This document shows, piece by piece, positions 23,439-32,181 of a stretch of 64,000 nucleotides of DNA. How positions within the stretch are numbered: position 1 is the first letter of the stretch; each line of letters starts with the position of its first letter. Source of the DNA: Hyphomonadaceae bacterium (GTDB lineage Bacteria > Pseudomonadota > Alphaproteobacteria > Rhizobiales > Hyphomicrobiaceae); the NCBI GenBank assembly GCA_019747815.1, contig JAIEQJ010000073.1, positions 1 to 64,000 of the forward strand, written 5' to 3'. The notes beneath the pieces are model-generated. The model saw only the letters and a list, made by a program, of their open reading frames with translations. It did not search any database and was not told the DNA's origin. Made by a program: the position numbers and the translations under genes.

Positions 23439-24685
23439 CGCCGCCTCCAGCGGTCGAAGGCGAGAGTGATGCCCCGCTCGGCGGACTGTGCCAACCCTGC
23501 GAGCCGGCTGCCAAGCGCCGTCCTCCCCTGCGTCCAGCGGGCGGCGGCTGCAGCGGCTGCGCGTTTGGCCGGCGGCTGCAGCGCCTCGCGCCGACGCCGC
23601 ACGATCATGCGCCACGACAGCCAGCGCCTCGCGCCGCTGGCAAGGGCTCTGCGGGCGCGGCGCTCGGCCTCCGCCAGCAGCCGTGCCGGCGTCATCTTCT
23701 CCCGCCGCCAGGTCGCGATGGCGCCGGCGATGCCGCCCCTGGCGAACAGCACGATCAGGACCAGCAGCGGTCCCAGGATCACCTTCCAATGCTCGGTCAG
23801 GCGCGACAGCGCCTCCTCCAGGAAGAAGAAGGCAAGGGCGCCGGCAATGGGCCCGTAGAGCGTGCGGGTGCCGCCCAGCAGCACCATGATGATCAACTCG
23901 CCGGATCGCTGCCAGTGCATGTAGGCGGGGCTGACGAACTCAGCCTGGTTGCCGAGCAGGAAGCCGGCAAGCCCACACGTCGTGCCGGCGATGACGTAGG
24001 CGGTCAGGCGGTAGGGTAAGGGTGTGAAGCCGAGGGCCTGCATGCGGGTTGGATTGTCGTTGAGCCCGCGCAGCACGCGGCCAAAGCGCGAGGCGATGAG
24101 CCGGCTCAGGAGCAGATAGGTGGCAGCGAGCAGGGCGAGGGTGACATAGAAGAACACCGTCTCGCTCTTGAGCAGGCGCGTGCCGAGCACCAGCGTCCGG
24201 GTTGGCCAGTTGAGACCATCATCGCCGCCGTAGGGCGCCAGCGAGGTGGCGACAAAGAAGGCCATCTGGCAGAACGCCAGGGTGATCATGATGAAATGGA
24301 CGCCCTGCGTCCGCACGGCGATGGCGCCGGTGGCGAGCGCGAACAGGGCCGAGGCGGCAAGCGCCGCCGGCAAGGCCACGGACAGGGTGCCGAGACCATG
24401 GCTGGCCGCGATGCCCGCGCCGTAGGCGCCAATGCCGAGGAATGCCGCGTGACCAAACGACACCAGGCCGCCGACGCCGATCAGCAACTCGAGCGAAAGC
24501 GCGGCGATGGCAAAGATCATGATGCGCTCGCCGACCAGCAGCAGGTAGCTGCCGCCGAGCACGGGCGCCAGAAGCGGCAGCGCGGCCATCAGCACGAGCA
24601 GGCCTGCCGCCATGCGCTGATCGAAGGTGAGCCTGTCAAGCGCAGCGGTGGCGGCCTGCGTGACACTGCGCGCCGCGGTCGGCAT
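23435..24685 (-). CDS. livM: branched-chain amino acid-type ABC permease LivM, with basic C-terminal tail
   Basis: 416-aa inner-membrane permease. About nine to ten hydrophobic segments to residue ~325, with LIGVGGLVSFGHAAFLGIGAYGAG typical of LivM. After the last segment (LLVLIVLFARGGIAGAI) there is a cytoplasmic tail of ~90 residues very rich in Arg and Ala (RRRREALQPPAKRAAAAAAA). Ordinary LivM proteins end soon after the last helix, so this tail is unusual. It overlaps livG by 4 nt and livH by 1 nt. Confidence 0.9.
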   Translation of the reverse strand: MPTAARSVTQAATAALDRLTFDQRMAAGLLVLMAALPLLAPVLGGSYLLLVGERIMIFAIAALSLELLIGVGGLVSFGHAAFLGIGAYGAGIAASHGLGTLSVALPAALAASALFALATGAIAVRTQGVHFIMITLAFCQMAFFVATSLAPYGGDDGLNWPTRTLVLGTRLLKSETVFFYVTLALLAATYLLLSRLIASRFGRVLRGLNDNPTRMQALGFTPLPYRLTAYVIAGTTCGLAGFLLGNQAEFVSPAYMHWQRSGELIIMVLLGGTRTLYGPIAGALAFFFLEEALSRLTEHWKVILGPLLVLIVLFARGGIAGAIATWRREKMTPARLLAEAERRARRALASGARRWLSWRMIVRRRREALQPPAKRAAAAAAARWTQGRTALGSRLAGLAQSAERGITLAFDRWRRR

Positions 24686-25611
24686 CAGGCGCGCCCCTTG
24701 GCCGGAAAGAGACCTGCAGGCCGCACCGCAAGCACGATTGCCATCAGCAGATAGATCGTCATGGAGGCCAGCGCCGGTCCGATCACGCGCGCCGTGCTGG
24801 GGGCAAGCACCAGGCGCAGCATGTCCGTCATGAAGGACCGGCCCAGGGTGTCGATGACACCGACGAGGAGCGCCGCGATGAAGGCGCCGCGGATCGAGCC
24901 GATGCCGCCGATGACGATGACCACGAAGGCGAGGATCAGAATCTGGTCGCCCATGCCTGGTTCGACGGACAGGATCGGCGCCACCATCGCACCGGCGAAG
25001 CCCGCCAGCATGGCGCCGAACCCGAACACGATCATGAACAGGCGCTTGATGTCGACGCCAAGCGCCGACACCATCGGCGCGTTGGTGGCGCCGGCCCGCA
25101 CCAGCATTCCGACCCTGGTGGCCGTGACGAACACATAGAGCGCCACGGCGACCGCCAGGCCCGCCGCGATGATGGCGAAGCGGTAGACCGGGTAGCGCAA
25201 CCCCTCCATGAGCGGGATGGAGCCGGAGAGGATATCGGGGATCGGCATGTTGAGCGGCGCCGCACCCCAGACGATCTTCACGCCCTGGTTCAGGAACAGG
25301 ATGACGCCGAACGTCGCCAGCACCTGCTCCAGGTGGTCGCGCTCGTAGAGGTGCCTGAAGATCGCCACCTCCAGCGCCAGGCCGAATACCATCGAGGCCG
25401 GCAGCGCCAGCAGGACGCTGGCGAAGAAGCTGCCGGTGAGGCGGTAGAACGTCACCGCCAGATAGGCACCCAGCATGTACTGCACGCCGTGGGCGAGGTT
25501 GATGAAATCCATCACCCCGAAGACGAGCGTGAGCCCGGCTGCGACCAGGAACAGCAGGACGCCCAATTGCAGCCCGTTGAACAGTTGGACGACGAACAGA
25601 GGCGTGGACAT
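24685..25611 (-). CDS. livH: branched-chain amino acid-type ABC permease LivH
   Basis: 308-aa permease with about eight hydrophobic segments: LVFGVMDFINLAHGVQYMLGAY near the N-terminus, and PGMGDQILILAFVVIVIGG with GSIRGAFIAALLVG in the second half. I chose the ATG at 25611 (MSTPLFVVQLFNGLQLG); the track start adds 10 polar residues. The stop overlaps the livM start (TGATG). Confidence 0.92.
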   Translation of the reverse strand: MSTPLFVVQLFNGLQLGVLLFLVAAGLTLVFGVMDFINLAHGVQYMLGAYLAVTFYRLTGSFFASVLLALPASMVFGLALEVAIFRHLYERDHLEQVLATFGVILFLNQGVKIVWGAAPLNMPIPDILSGSIPLMEGLRYPVYRFAIIAAGLAVAVALYVFVTATRVGMLVRAGATNAPMVSALGVDIKRLFMIVFGFGAMLAGFAGAMVAPILSVEPGMGDQILILAFVVIVIGGIGSIRGAFIAALLVGVIDTLGRSFMTDMLRLVLAPSTARVIGPALASMTIYLLMAIVLAVRPAGLFPAKGRA

Positions 25612-25684
25612 GGTATCGCCGGGATCAGCCCGCTCGCACATCCGCTTGCGGCAAGAGTGCCAACGCGCCGGTCCCCGTTGGATG

Positions 25685-26857
25685 TCACTTCAGCGGGCAG
25701 TCGGCGGCGTGGCTGTCGGCATAGCTTGAGAACACCTTTTGGACGATCTCGGTCTGGAACTTGCCGTCTGGGCGCTTGGCCACCTTCACCAGATAGAAGT
25801 CCTGGATCGGGAAGCCGTTGCTGTTGAACTTGAAGGCGCCGCGCACCGATGGGAAATCGGCCTTTCTGAGGGCAGCGCGCATCGCCGCCTTGTCGGCAAG
25901 CTTGCCGCCGACCGCCTTGACCGCGCTGTCGATCAGTTGTGCGGCATCATAGGCCTGCATGGCGTAGCTGCCGGGCACGTAGCCGTACTCCCTCTCGAAG
26001 TCGGCCACGAACTTCATGTTTGCGGGCGTGTCGGTATTGGGCGCCCAGGTCATGCCGGAGAAGAAGCCGACCGCTGCATCCTGCTGCGCCGGCAGCGTCG
26101 ACTCATCGACCGTGAACACCGACAGGAAGGGGATCCTATCGAGGCCGGCCTGACGGTATTGCTTGACAAGGTTGACGCCCATGCCGCCCGGCATGAATAC
26201 GAAGAAGGCATCCGGCTTGGCGGCGGCGATCCTGGCAAGCTCGGCCGCGAAGTCGAGCTGGCCGAGCGGGGTGTAGACCTCATCGGCAATCTCGCCTTTG
26301 AAGTGCTTCTTGAAGCCGCCGATCATGTCCTTGCCGGCCTGATAGTTGGGCGCCAGCAGGAAGGCCTTCTTGAACCCCTTGTCCTGCGCAAACTTGCCGA
26401 GCACCTCCGGCGGCTGGTCGTTCTGATAGGAGGTGTTGAAGAAGAACGGATTGCAGCTCTTGCCGGCGAGCGGGGAGGGACCCGCATTCGGACTGATCAG
26501 GAAGACGTTGGCCTCGGTGATCGGTCTTTGGATCGCCAACAGAATGTTTGAGAACACCGGCCCGACCACGAAGTCGACCTTGTCACGCTCGATGAGCTGC
26601 CGGGCCTTGCCCACGGCCACGTCCGGCTTCAGCTCGTCGTCCTGCACGATGACCGTGGTGGCCAAACCGCCGAGCTTGCCGCCGGCGTGCTTGATGCCCA
26701 GGTTGAAGCCGTCGCGGAGCTGCCCGCCGAGCACCGCCTGCGGTCCCGACAGCACCGCCATGATGCCGATCTTGAGCTCTTGGGCCTGTGCCGCGGCAGT
26801 TGCGAGTGCGGCGATCGTGAAAATTCCGGCGCCGGTGAACCCCTTGATCGTCGGCAT
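25685..26857 (-). CDS. livK: periplasmic substrate-binding protein of Liv-type ABC transporter
   Basis: 390-aa binding protein. Signal peptide MPTIKGFTGAGIFTIAALATAAAQAQ, then ELKIGIMAVLSGPQAVLGGQLRDG typical of periplasmic-binding-protein type 1 (Peripla_BP_6). Further family elements include GPVFSNILLAIQRP and GSYAMQAYDAAQLI. First gene of the leftward operon livKHMGF-cupin-MBL. The ATG at 26857 is preferred over the track's 26884 because it starts the signal peptide directly. Ligand unknown; relatives bind amino acids, amides or aromatic acids. Confidence 0.9.
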   Translation of the reverse strand: MPTIKGFTGAGIFTIAALATAAAQAQELKIGIMAVLSGPQAVLGGQLRDGFNLGIKHAGGKLGGLATTVIVQDDELKPDVAVGKARQLIERDKVDFVVGPVFSNILLAIQRPITEANVFLISPNAGPSPLAGKSCNPFFFNTSYQNDQPPEVLGKFAQDKGFKKAFLLAPNYQAGKDMIGGFKKHFKGEIADEVYTPLGQLDFAAELARIAAAKPDAFFVFMPGGMGVNLVKQYRQAGLDRIPFLSVFTVDESTLPAQQDAAVGFFSGMTWAPNTDTPANMKFVADFEREYGYVPGSYAMQAYDAAQLIDSAVKAVGGKLADKAAMRAALRKADFPSVRGAFKFNSNGFPIQDFYLVKVAKRPDGKFQTEIVQKVFSSYADSHAADCPLK

Positions 26858-27097
26858 GTGCGTCACCCCCGATGAAAATATCATCCCATTCCATCGTGCC
26901 GGCGGCGCAATGCTCCGCCGCCGGACCGGCGCACTGTACGGGGACTGTCAGACCTCGGCAACGCCGCTGGCGTGCCGCGCGGTCGCCAGGCGCCGTCTCC
27001 GACCGATGATGCGCCACTGGCGCGGAGGCCGTCCGCGTTCTGTGTGGAAGGGCGAAAATGCCGGTGACAGAGGGGCTTGGTGCCCGGCCGCTGCCCG

Positions 27098-27946
27098 TCA
27101 TGTCGCGCCGCGATGCCGGCTCAGCCGCTTGCGCGCTTCGGCAGCCGCATCTTCCATGGTCATGAAGATGGCGCCTTCGGCCGACAGTTGCGTTACGAAG
27201 TCCTCCATGGCCAGCATGCGATAGCCGCGGCCGATGACATAGGGGTGCATGGTGTAGGTGAGGATGCCCCAATCGACCTCCCTCTTCATGTAGCGAAACT
27301 CGTCCAGCCAGTTTGCCATCACCGCGCGCGCCGGCTGCAGGCTTGCCAGGATGGTTTGCGGCGTGCGCACGAACTCGAAATGCGGATAGTCGTCCAGCGA
27401 CCAGCTGATCGGCATCTCGAGTAGCGCTGTTTCCTCGCCGAACTGATAGGGCTTGCCAAGATCGGCCACGTCGCCGCGTCGCGTCCAGTATGGCGCGTAG
27501 TCGCCGCCCATCAGGCTGCTGTCGTAGTGAAAGCCGTGCGCGATCAGGAGCTCGATGGTGTTGTCGCTCAAATCCCATGACGGGGAGCGGTAGCCGCGGG
27601 CCTTGCGGCCGCTCAGGCGTGCAATCGCGTCGTTGGCGCGCACAAGGTCGGCCTGCTCGGCCTCGCGGCTCAGGCTCGCCGGCGGAACGTGCGCCCAGCT
27701 ATGATGCGCAATCTCGTGTCCCCGCGCGATCACGGCCTCGCATTCCCTGGGAAAGCTCTCGATGGTGAAGCCGGGGATGAACCAGGTCGTGCGGATCGCA
27801 CGTGCCTCCAGAAAGGCAAGAATGCGGTGGGCGGCGCGCGCACCGAATTCGCCCCGCGACAGCGCCGTGGGCGTGGTCATGCCGCGGGCGATGAAGCCGG
27901 ACATGGTGTCGAAGTCGAACGTGAGGCAGACGATGTGGCGCGGCAT
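27098..27946 (-). CDS. polysaccharide-deacetylase-fold hydrolase (PuuE/cyclic-imide-hydrolase-like)
   Basis: 282-aa NodB-fold protein without a signal peptide. LTFDFDTMSGF supplies the first Asp pair, HEIAHHSWAH the metal His motif, and RSPSWDLSDNT the second acidic motif. A cytoplasmic NodB-fold enzyme in a nitrogen-heterocycle setting resembles PuuE allantoinase more than a peptidoglycan deacetylase. I started it at ATG 27946 (MPRHIVCLTFDFD); the track's version adds 135 antisense residues. It is divergent from the Gfo/Idh gene, 82 nt away. Confidence 0.8.
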   Translation of the reverse strand: MPRHIVCLTFDFDTMSGFIARGMTTPTALSRGEFGARAAHRILAFLEARAIRTTWFIPGFTIESFPRECEAVIARGHEIAHHSWAHVPPASLSREAEQADLVRANDAIARLSGRKARGYRSPSWDLSDNTIELLIAHGFHYDSSLMGGDYAPYWTRRGDVADLGKPYQFGEETALLEMPISWSLDDYPHFEFVRTPQTILASLQPARAVMANWLDEFRYMKREVDWGILTYTMHPYVIGRGYRMLAMEDFVTQLSAEGAIFMTMEDAAAEARKRLSRHRGAT

Positions 27947-28028
27947 GGCATTGCTCGATCGGCGATGGAACGCTAGAGCGAGTATAGCAGCGAGCCCGCC
28001 TCCCTCGACGTCGAAGGTGAACAAGCGC

Positions 28029-29195
28029 ATGGCGACACGGACGATCGGCATCATCCTGAACGGAGCCACGGGGCGCATCTGTTCGACGCAGCATCTGCAA
28101 AATGCCCTCGTGCCGATCCGCGACGAGGGCGGCCTCATCGTCGGCGATGATCGGGTGGTGCCCAGGCCTGTTCTCGTCGGCCGCGGCGCCGATCGCCTTG
28201 CCGAGATTGCCGCCGCCCACGGTATTGCCGATTGGACCACGGATCTCGACGCCGTGCTGGCCGATCCCGCGTTCAGCGTCATGTTCGACGCGGGCGTGAC
28301 CGGACATCGTGGGGCCGTGCTCGGCCGGGCCATCGCTGCGGGCAAGCACATCTACAGCGAGAAGCCGGTCGCTGCCTCCGTCGCTGAGGGGCTGGCTTTG
28401 CTGCGGGCGGCCGAGGCCCGCGGCCTCAAGCATGGCGCGGTCGAGGACAAGCTCTATCTGCCCGGGCTGCAGGAGCTTGCGCGCCTGGCCCGGGGCGGCT
28501 TTTTCGGCCGGATCATCGGCTTTCGTCTGGAGTTCGGCTGGTGGGTGTTTGATGGCGTCGATGAGCCGTGCCAGCGGCCCAGCTGGAACTACCAGCGCGC
28601 CGGAGGCGGCGGGCTGATCCTGGATATGTACCCGCATTGGCGCTATGTGCTGGAGGGCGTGGTGGGGCGCATCGGGCGGGTGGTATCGGCGGCTTCCACC
28701 GCAACGCCGGTGCGCGTTGACGAGCGGGGGCAGCGCTATGCTGTCGACGTCGAGGATACGTCTGTCACGCTGATCGAGCTCGAGAGCGGCGCCTGCGGCA
28801 CGGTTCTGAGCTCCTGGGCCACCCGCGTCCGTCGCGACGACCTCTTCACCTTCCAGGTCGATGGCAGCAAGGCCTCCGCAGTCGCCGGCCTGCACCGGTG
28901 CTGGACGCAGACCAATGCGCAGATTCCCGGAACAAGCCATGTCAACGTCGCAACCGACATCGGCGCCGACTACCGCGCCGCGTGGGATGAGGTGGTAAGG
29001 CCGGGTCCCCACCGCAATCCCTATCGTATCGGCTGGGAAAGCTTTCTCAGGCACCTCGTGGCAGGCAGCCCGATTGAGGCCGACCTCGCCGCAGGCGTGC
29101 GCGACATCGCGCTGGCTGAGGCCTGCTATCGCAGCATGGCCGAGGACAAATGGGTTGCACTCGACGACGTTGTGCAGCCCTCAGTGCGGGCCTAG
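28029..29195 (+). CDS. Gfo/Idh/MocA family oxidoreductase
   Basis: 388-aa NAD(P)-dependent oxidoreductase. Rossmann start GIILNGATGRI, the family motif YSEKPVAASVAEGLALL with the conserved EKP Lys, and GLKHGAVEDKLYLPGLQEL in the substrate domain. C-terminal part is a long beta-sheet domain. It is the only rightward gene between 27 and 31.4 kb. Its 3' end overlaps that of the convergent amidohydrolase gene by 15 nt. A sugar or polyol is the usual substrate of the family; here it may act on a heterocycle-derived compound. Confidence 0.85.
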   Translation: MATRTIGIILNGATGRICSTQHLQNALVPIRDEGGLIVGDDRVVPRPVLVGRGADRLAEIAAAHGIADWTTDLDAVLADPAFSVMFDAGVTGHRGAVLGRAIAAGKHIYSEKPVAASVAEGLALLRAAEARGLKHGAVEDKLYLPGLQELARLARGGFFGRIIGFRLEFGWWVFDGVDEPCQRPSWNYQRAGGGGLILDMYPHWRYVLEGVVGRIGRVVSAASTATPVRVDERGQRYAVDVEDTSVTLIELESGACGTVLSSWATRVRRDDLFTFQVDGSKASAVAGLHRCWTQTNAQIPGTSHVNVATDIGADYRAAWDEVVRPGPHRNPYRIGWESFLRHLVAGSPIEADLAAGVRDIALAEACYRSMAEDKWVALDDVVQPSVRA

Positions 29196-30410
29196 CAGCT
29201 CCGCCGGCCGCCAGACAGACGTTTGCCTGCCGTTCTTGAACGTCGCAACCGGCTGCGCGATCTCGGCGACCGCCTGCTCCGGCGATTGCGCGTTGATGAT
29301 GACGATATCGGCCGGATGGCCAACCTTGAAGCCGTAGTCTTTGAGATTGAGCAGTTGTGCCGATCGCTCGGTCAGCATCTGGAAGCATTCGCGCAGCTGC
29401 GCCGGCCGATCGATCTGCAGAATGTTGGCATAGAGGTTGGCCATGCGGATCAGCGAGCAGTCGCCGTAGGGCGTGGCCGGATTGAGGATGTTGTTGGAGG
29501 AGAGCGAGCAGTTCACCCCCTGCTCGATCAGCAGATTTGCGTCCGCCACACCGCGCCGGACGTTGTGTGTCTGGTCGCGCCCCATGAGAAACAGATCCGT
29601 TGCCGGCAGGACCGTGACGGCTATCCCGGCATTGGCGAGCTGCCGGCCGAGTGCGGCCACCTGATCCGGCGGCAGCAGCGAGAGCTTGGCCATGTGGCCC
29701 ACAACGACACGGCCGCCGCGCTTGTATTTCTCCGTCAGCTCGCGCACCAGATGGATGTTCATGGCGTCCGGCGTCGGGCCGACGTCCAGATGCATGTCGA
29801 TGTCGACATCGAACTCGCGCGCGAGTTCGAAGATGCGCCGGATCTGGCCGGCCTCGTCGGAGTCATAGCGCGGCGCGCCGCCGATCAGCTTGGCGCCGCG
29901 CTTGAGCGCTTCGATCAGCAACGCATCGGTGCCGGGGTAGTTGAGCAGCCCTTCCTGCGGAAAGACGCAGATCTCGATGTCGATCGCCCACCTGTAATCG
30001 GCAATCAGCGATTGCACCCCTTCGAAGCCGCGCATGCCGATGCCCGGATCGACCTCGACCTGGGTGCGCATGCGCGTGGTGCCGTGCAGAATGCATTGCT
30101 CGAGGGTGCGCTCGGCGCGCGCACGCACGTCCTCCACCGACATGCCGGGCTTCAAGGGCGTCACGCCTTTGACGGGGCTCAGCTGCGCGCGCGCCTGCGG
30201 GGCGCAGCGATCGATGATGCGCGACTTGTCGAGATGGATGTGGGTCTCGATCAGGCCGGGGCAGGCGAGCCGTCCGTCGGCGGCATAGATCCGGGCCGCG
30301 GCGTCGAGTTTGGGTTCGATGGCGGCGATGCGGCCCTTGCTGACGCCGATGTCGAGAGGCCCTGCGGAGATGCGGTCGGCCAAACGAGCCCCGCGGATGA
30401 TGAGATCCAT
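29181..30410 (-). CDS. CodA-like amidohydrolase (cytosine deaminase family)
   Basis: 409-aa amidohydrolase. Begins LIIRGARLADRISAGPLDIG (beta-sandwich), then the metal motif ETHIHLDKSRI, DMHLDVGPTPDAMNI, and VVGHMAKLSLLPPDQ holding the next His. Where CodA has the HDD metal-ligand Asp, this protein reads SLSSNNILNPATPYGD, with Asn-Asn instead. It may therefore be an unusual deaminase or a cyclic-amide hydrolase. AAGGA precedes the ATG at 30410; the track's start adds 91 unrelated residues. It follows the Bug receptor gene by 32 nt. Confidence 0.83.
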   Translation of the reverse strand: MDLIIRGARLADRISAGPLDIGVSKGRIAAIEPKLDAAARIYAADGRLACPGLIETHIHLDKSRIIDRCAPQARAQLSPVKGVTPLKPGMSVEDVRARAERTLEQCILHGTTRMRTQVEVDPGIGMRGFEGVQSLIADYRWAIDIEICVFPQEGLLNYPGTDALLIEALKRGAKLIGGAPRYDSDEAGQIRRIFELAREFDVDIDMHLDVGPTPDAMNIHLVRELTEKYKRGGRVVVGHMAKLSLLPPDQVAALGRQLANAGIAVTVLPATDLFLMGRDQTHNVRRGVADANLLIEQGVNCSLSSNNILNPATPYGDCSLIRMANLYANILQIDRPAQLRECFQMLTERSAQLLNLKDYGFKVGHPADIVIINAQSPEQAVAEIAQPVATFKNGRQTSVWRPAELLGPH

Positions 30411-30442
30411 GGCTGTGTCCTTCCTGGGCGCGCCGGCCGCTT

Positions 30443-31426
30443 CTATTTGCCGGGCTCGACCTTGATATTCGCGCCCTTGATGATGGGCCACCACTTCTCG
30501 ATCTCGGCCTTGTGATGCGCGCCGAGCGCCTTGGCGGTTTGCTGCTCGGGGGGTGGAATCTCCTGGCCGAGGCCGGCCAGCCGCTGACGCACGGTGGGAT
30601 CGGCGAGGGCGTCCATGGCGGCGGCGCTGAGCTTGGCTATGGCATCGGGCGGTGTGCCCTTGGGCACCCAGAAGCCGTTCCACGTCGAGATGTAGAGGCC
30701 GGGCGCACCCGCCTCATCCACGGTCGGAATGTCCGGGGCAGCCGCCAGCCGCGCGCCGGCCGTCACGGCGTAGGCCTTGACGTCCCCGTTGCGGATGTAG
30801 GGCAGGGCCGTGATCGCCTGATCGAACGTCAGATCGATGTGGCCGCCGACCAGATCGCGCATGATGTCGGACGATCCCGCGCGATAGGGCACGAACTTGA
30901 AGCGGGCCCCCGTCATGCTCTGGAAGTAGATGCCGCTGACGTGCTGGCCCGACCCGGGTCCGGCCGTGCCCTGTGTTGCAGTCTCCGGGTTGGCCTTGAG
31001 CCAGGCGATAAGGTCCTTGAGGTTCGCTGCAGGCAAACCTTTCTTTCCCACGAGGACATACGGATTGCTGGAGAGGCGTGCGACCGGGTCGAAATCGTTC
31101 AGAAGATCGTATTGCAGCGGGAATACTGCGCCGTTGACGACATGGGTGGGCCAGTTGCCGATGTTGAACGTGTAGCCATCGGGGGCCGATCGCGCGACCC
31201 GGCCGATCGCAATCGCTCCCGAGGCGCCCGTCACATTCTCCACGACCACGTTCTGACCGAGGGGCACCCGCATGCGCTCGGCCATCGTGCGCGCAACCGT
31301 ATCCAAGGGACCGCCCGCGCCGAACGGTACAATCAAAGTGACCGGACGCGACGGGTAGGGTTGCGCCTGGGCCACGCCGATGCTGGCCAAAACGACGCAC
31401 GCCAGGAAGAAGCATTGCCTTGTCAT
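30443..31426 (-). CDS. Bug-family (TTT) periplasmic solute receptor
   Basis: 327-aa tripartite tricarboxylate transporter receptor. Signal peptide MTRQCFFLACVVLASIGVAQA, then YPSRPVTLIVPFGAGGPLDTVAR, the Bug signature, and GTAGPGSGQHVSGIYF further on. The membrane partners TctA/TctB are not in the window, so it is an orphan receptor. First gene of a leftward unit with the amidohydrolase. GGAGAC precedes the ATG at 31426; the track's extra 149 residues are spurious. Confidence 0.9.
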   Translation of the reverse strand: MTRQCFFLACVVLASIGVAQAQPYPSRPVTLIVPFGAGGPLDTVARTMAERMRVPLGQNVVVENVTGASGAIAIGRVARSAPDGYTFNIGNWPTHVVNGAVFPLQYDLLNDFDPVARLSSNPYVLVGKKGLPAANLKDLIAWLKANPETATQGTAGPGSGQHVSGIYFQSMTGARFKFVPYRAGSSDIMRDLVGGHIDLTFDQAITALPYIRNGDVKAYAVTAGARLAAAPDIPTVDEAGAPGLYISTWNGFWVPKGTPPDAIAKLSAAAMDALADPTVRQRLAGLGQEIPPPEQQTAKALGAHHKAEIEKWWPIIKGANIKVEPGK

Positions 31427-32181
31427 CTTAGTCTCCGCGCGCTCGGCGCAACATCCGTGGATGAGCTGTGAGGTGTCATTGGTTGTCCACCCGATCCCAC
31501 GGAGGAGACTGGCGGTGCTGACGCTGCCGTGCGCCGCGGGGATCCGATGGACAAGCGCGACAATGCACGTTCGAGGCTGCGCCGTCGAGGCTTGCGCGTC
31601 CGCCGCCGCGAATGAAGACAGTCGTGCGCCGGCGGCAAAGATCGGGCCACGCCAGCCCCGCCCAGATCGCTGACGATAGCCGACATATCGCCAGTCAACA
31701 GCATCCTGATCGGCAACGGCCGCCGGCGATCTTTCCGCTGAGACGTGCACGCTGCAGCCACGTGTCGTTCGGAGCGGTGCATTGCGATCTCGCCGCGGGG
31801 TCTCGGGTGCCCTTCTGCGTGCGTCGTTCTCGGTAAGCTGCGGCTGCTGCGGCGGCGACGCATCGACGCTCATATTCGATGAATTGGAAAATATCGAAAA
31901 AATTGGCTAGACACGATATATCCACCGACATACCATGAGGGCAAGCTCCAGCAGCAACAGGAGCGAAGATGATTTCGCCGCCAAGCGTCCGAGCCAACAA
32001 TGATCGGGGCGTTTGTTGCACGGGGAGTGAGACGCGTGGTGACGGCCCGACCGGGCGAGCTATTCGCCCATCCAACCGATGTCGGGGGGCGTGACGCCTC
32101 TCTCCCAGCTTTGTGGCATGGGCTGCTCAGCAGCGCCCGCAGATCGTCCAATAGCCGCGTTTGCGCATGGGGAGAACAGCC
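31427..32181. other. 755-bp divergent intergenic region
   Basis: No credible gene: overlapping ORFs on both strands are Arg/Ser-rich shadows. It contains an AT-rich island (about 31870-31925) with GAAAATATCGAAAAAATTGG and TTGGCT...GATATA, unlike the GC-rich surroundings, which probably holds promoters and an operator for the receptor and MFS genes. The remaining sequence toward 32181 shows nothing recognisable. Confidence 0.5.
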
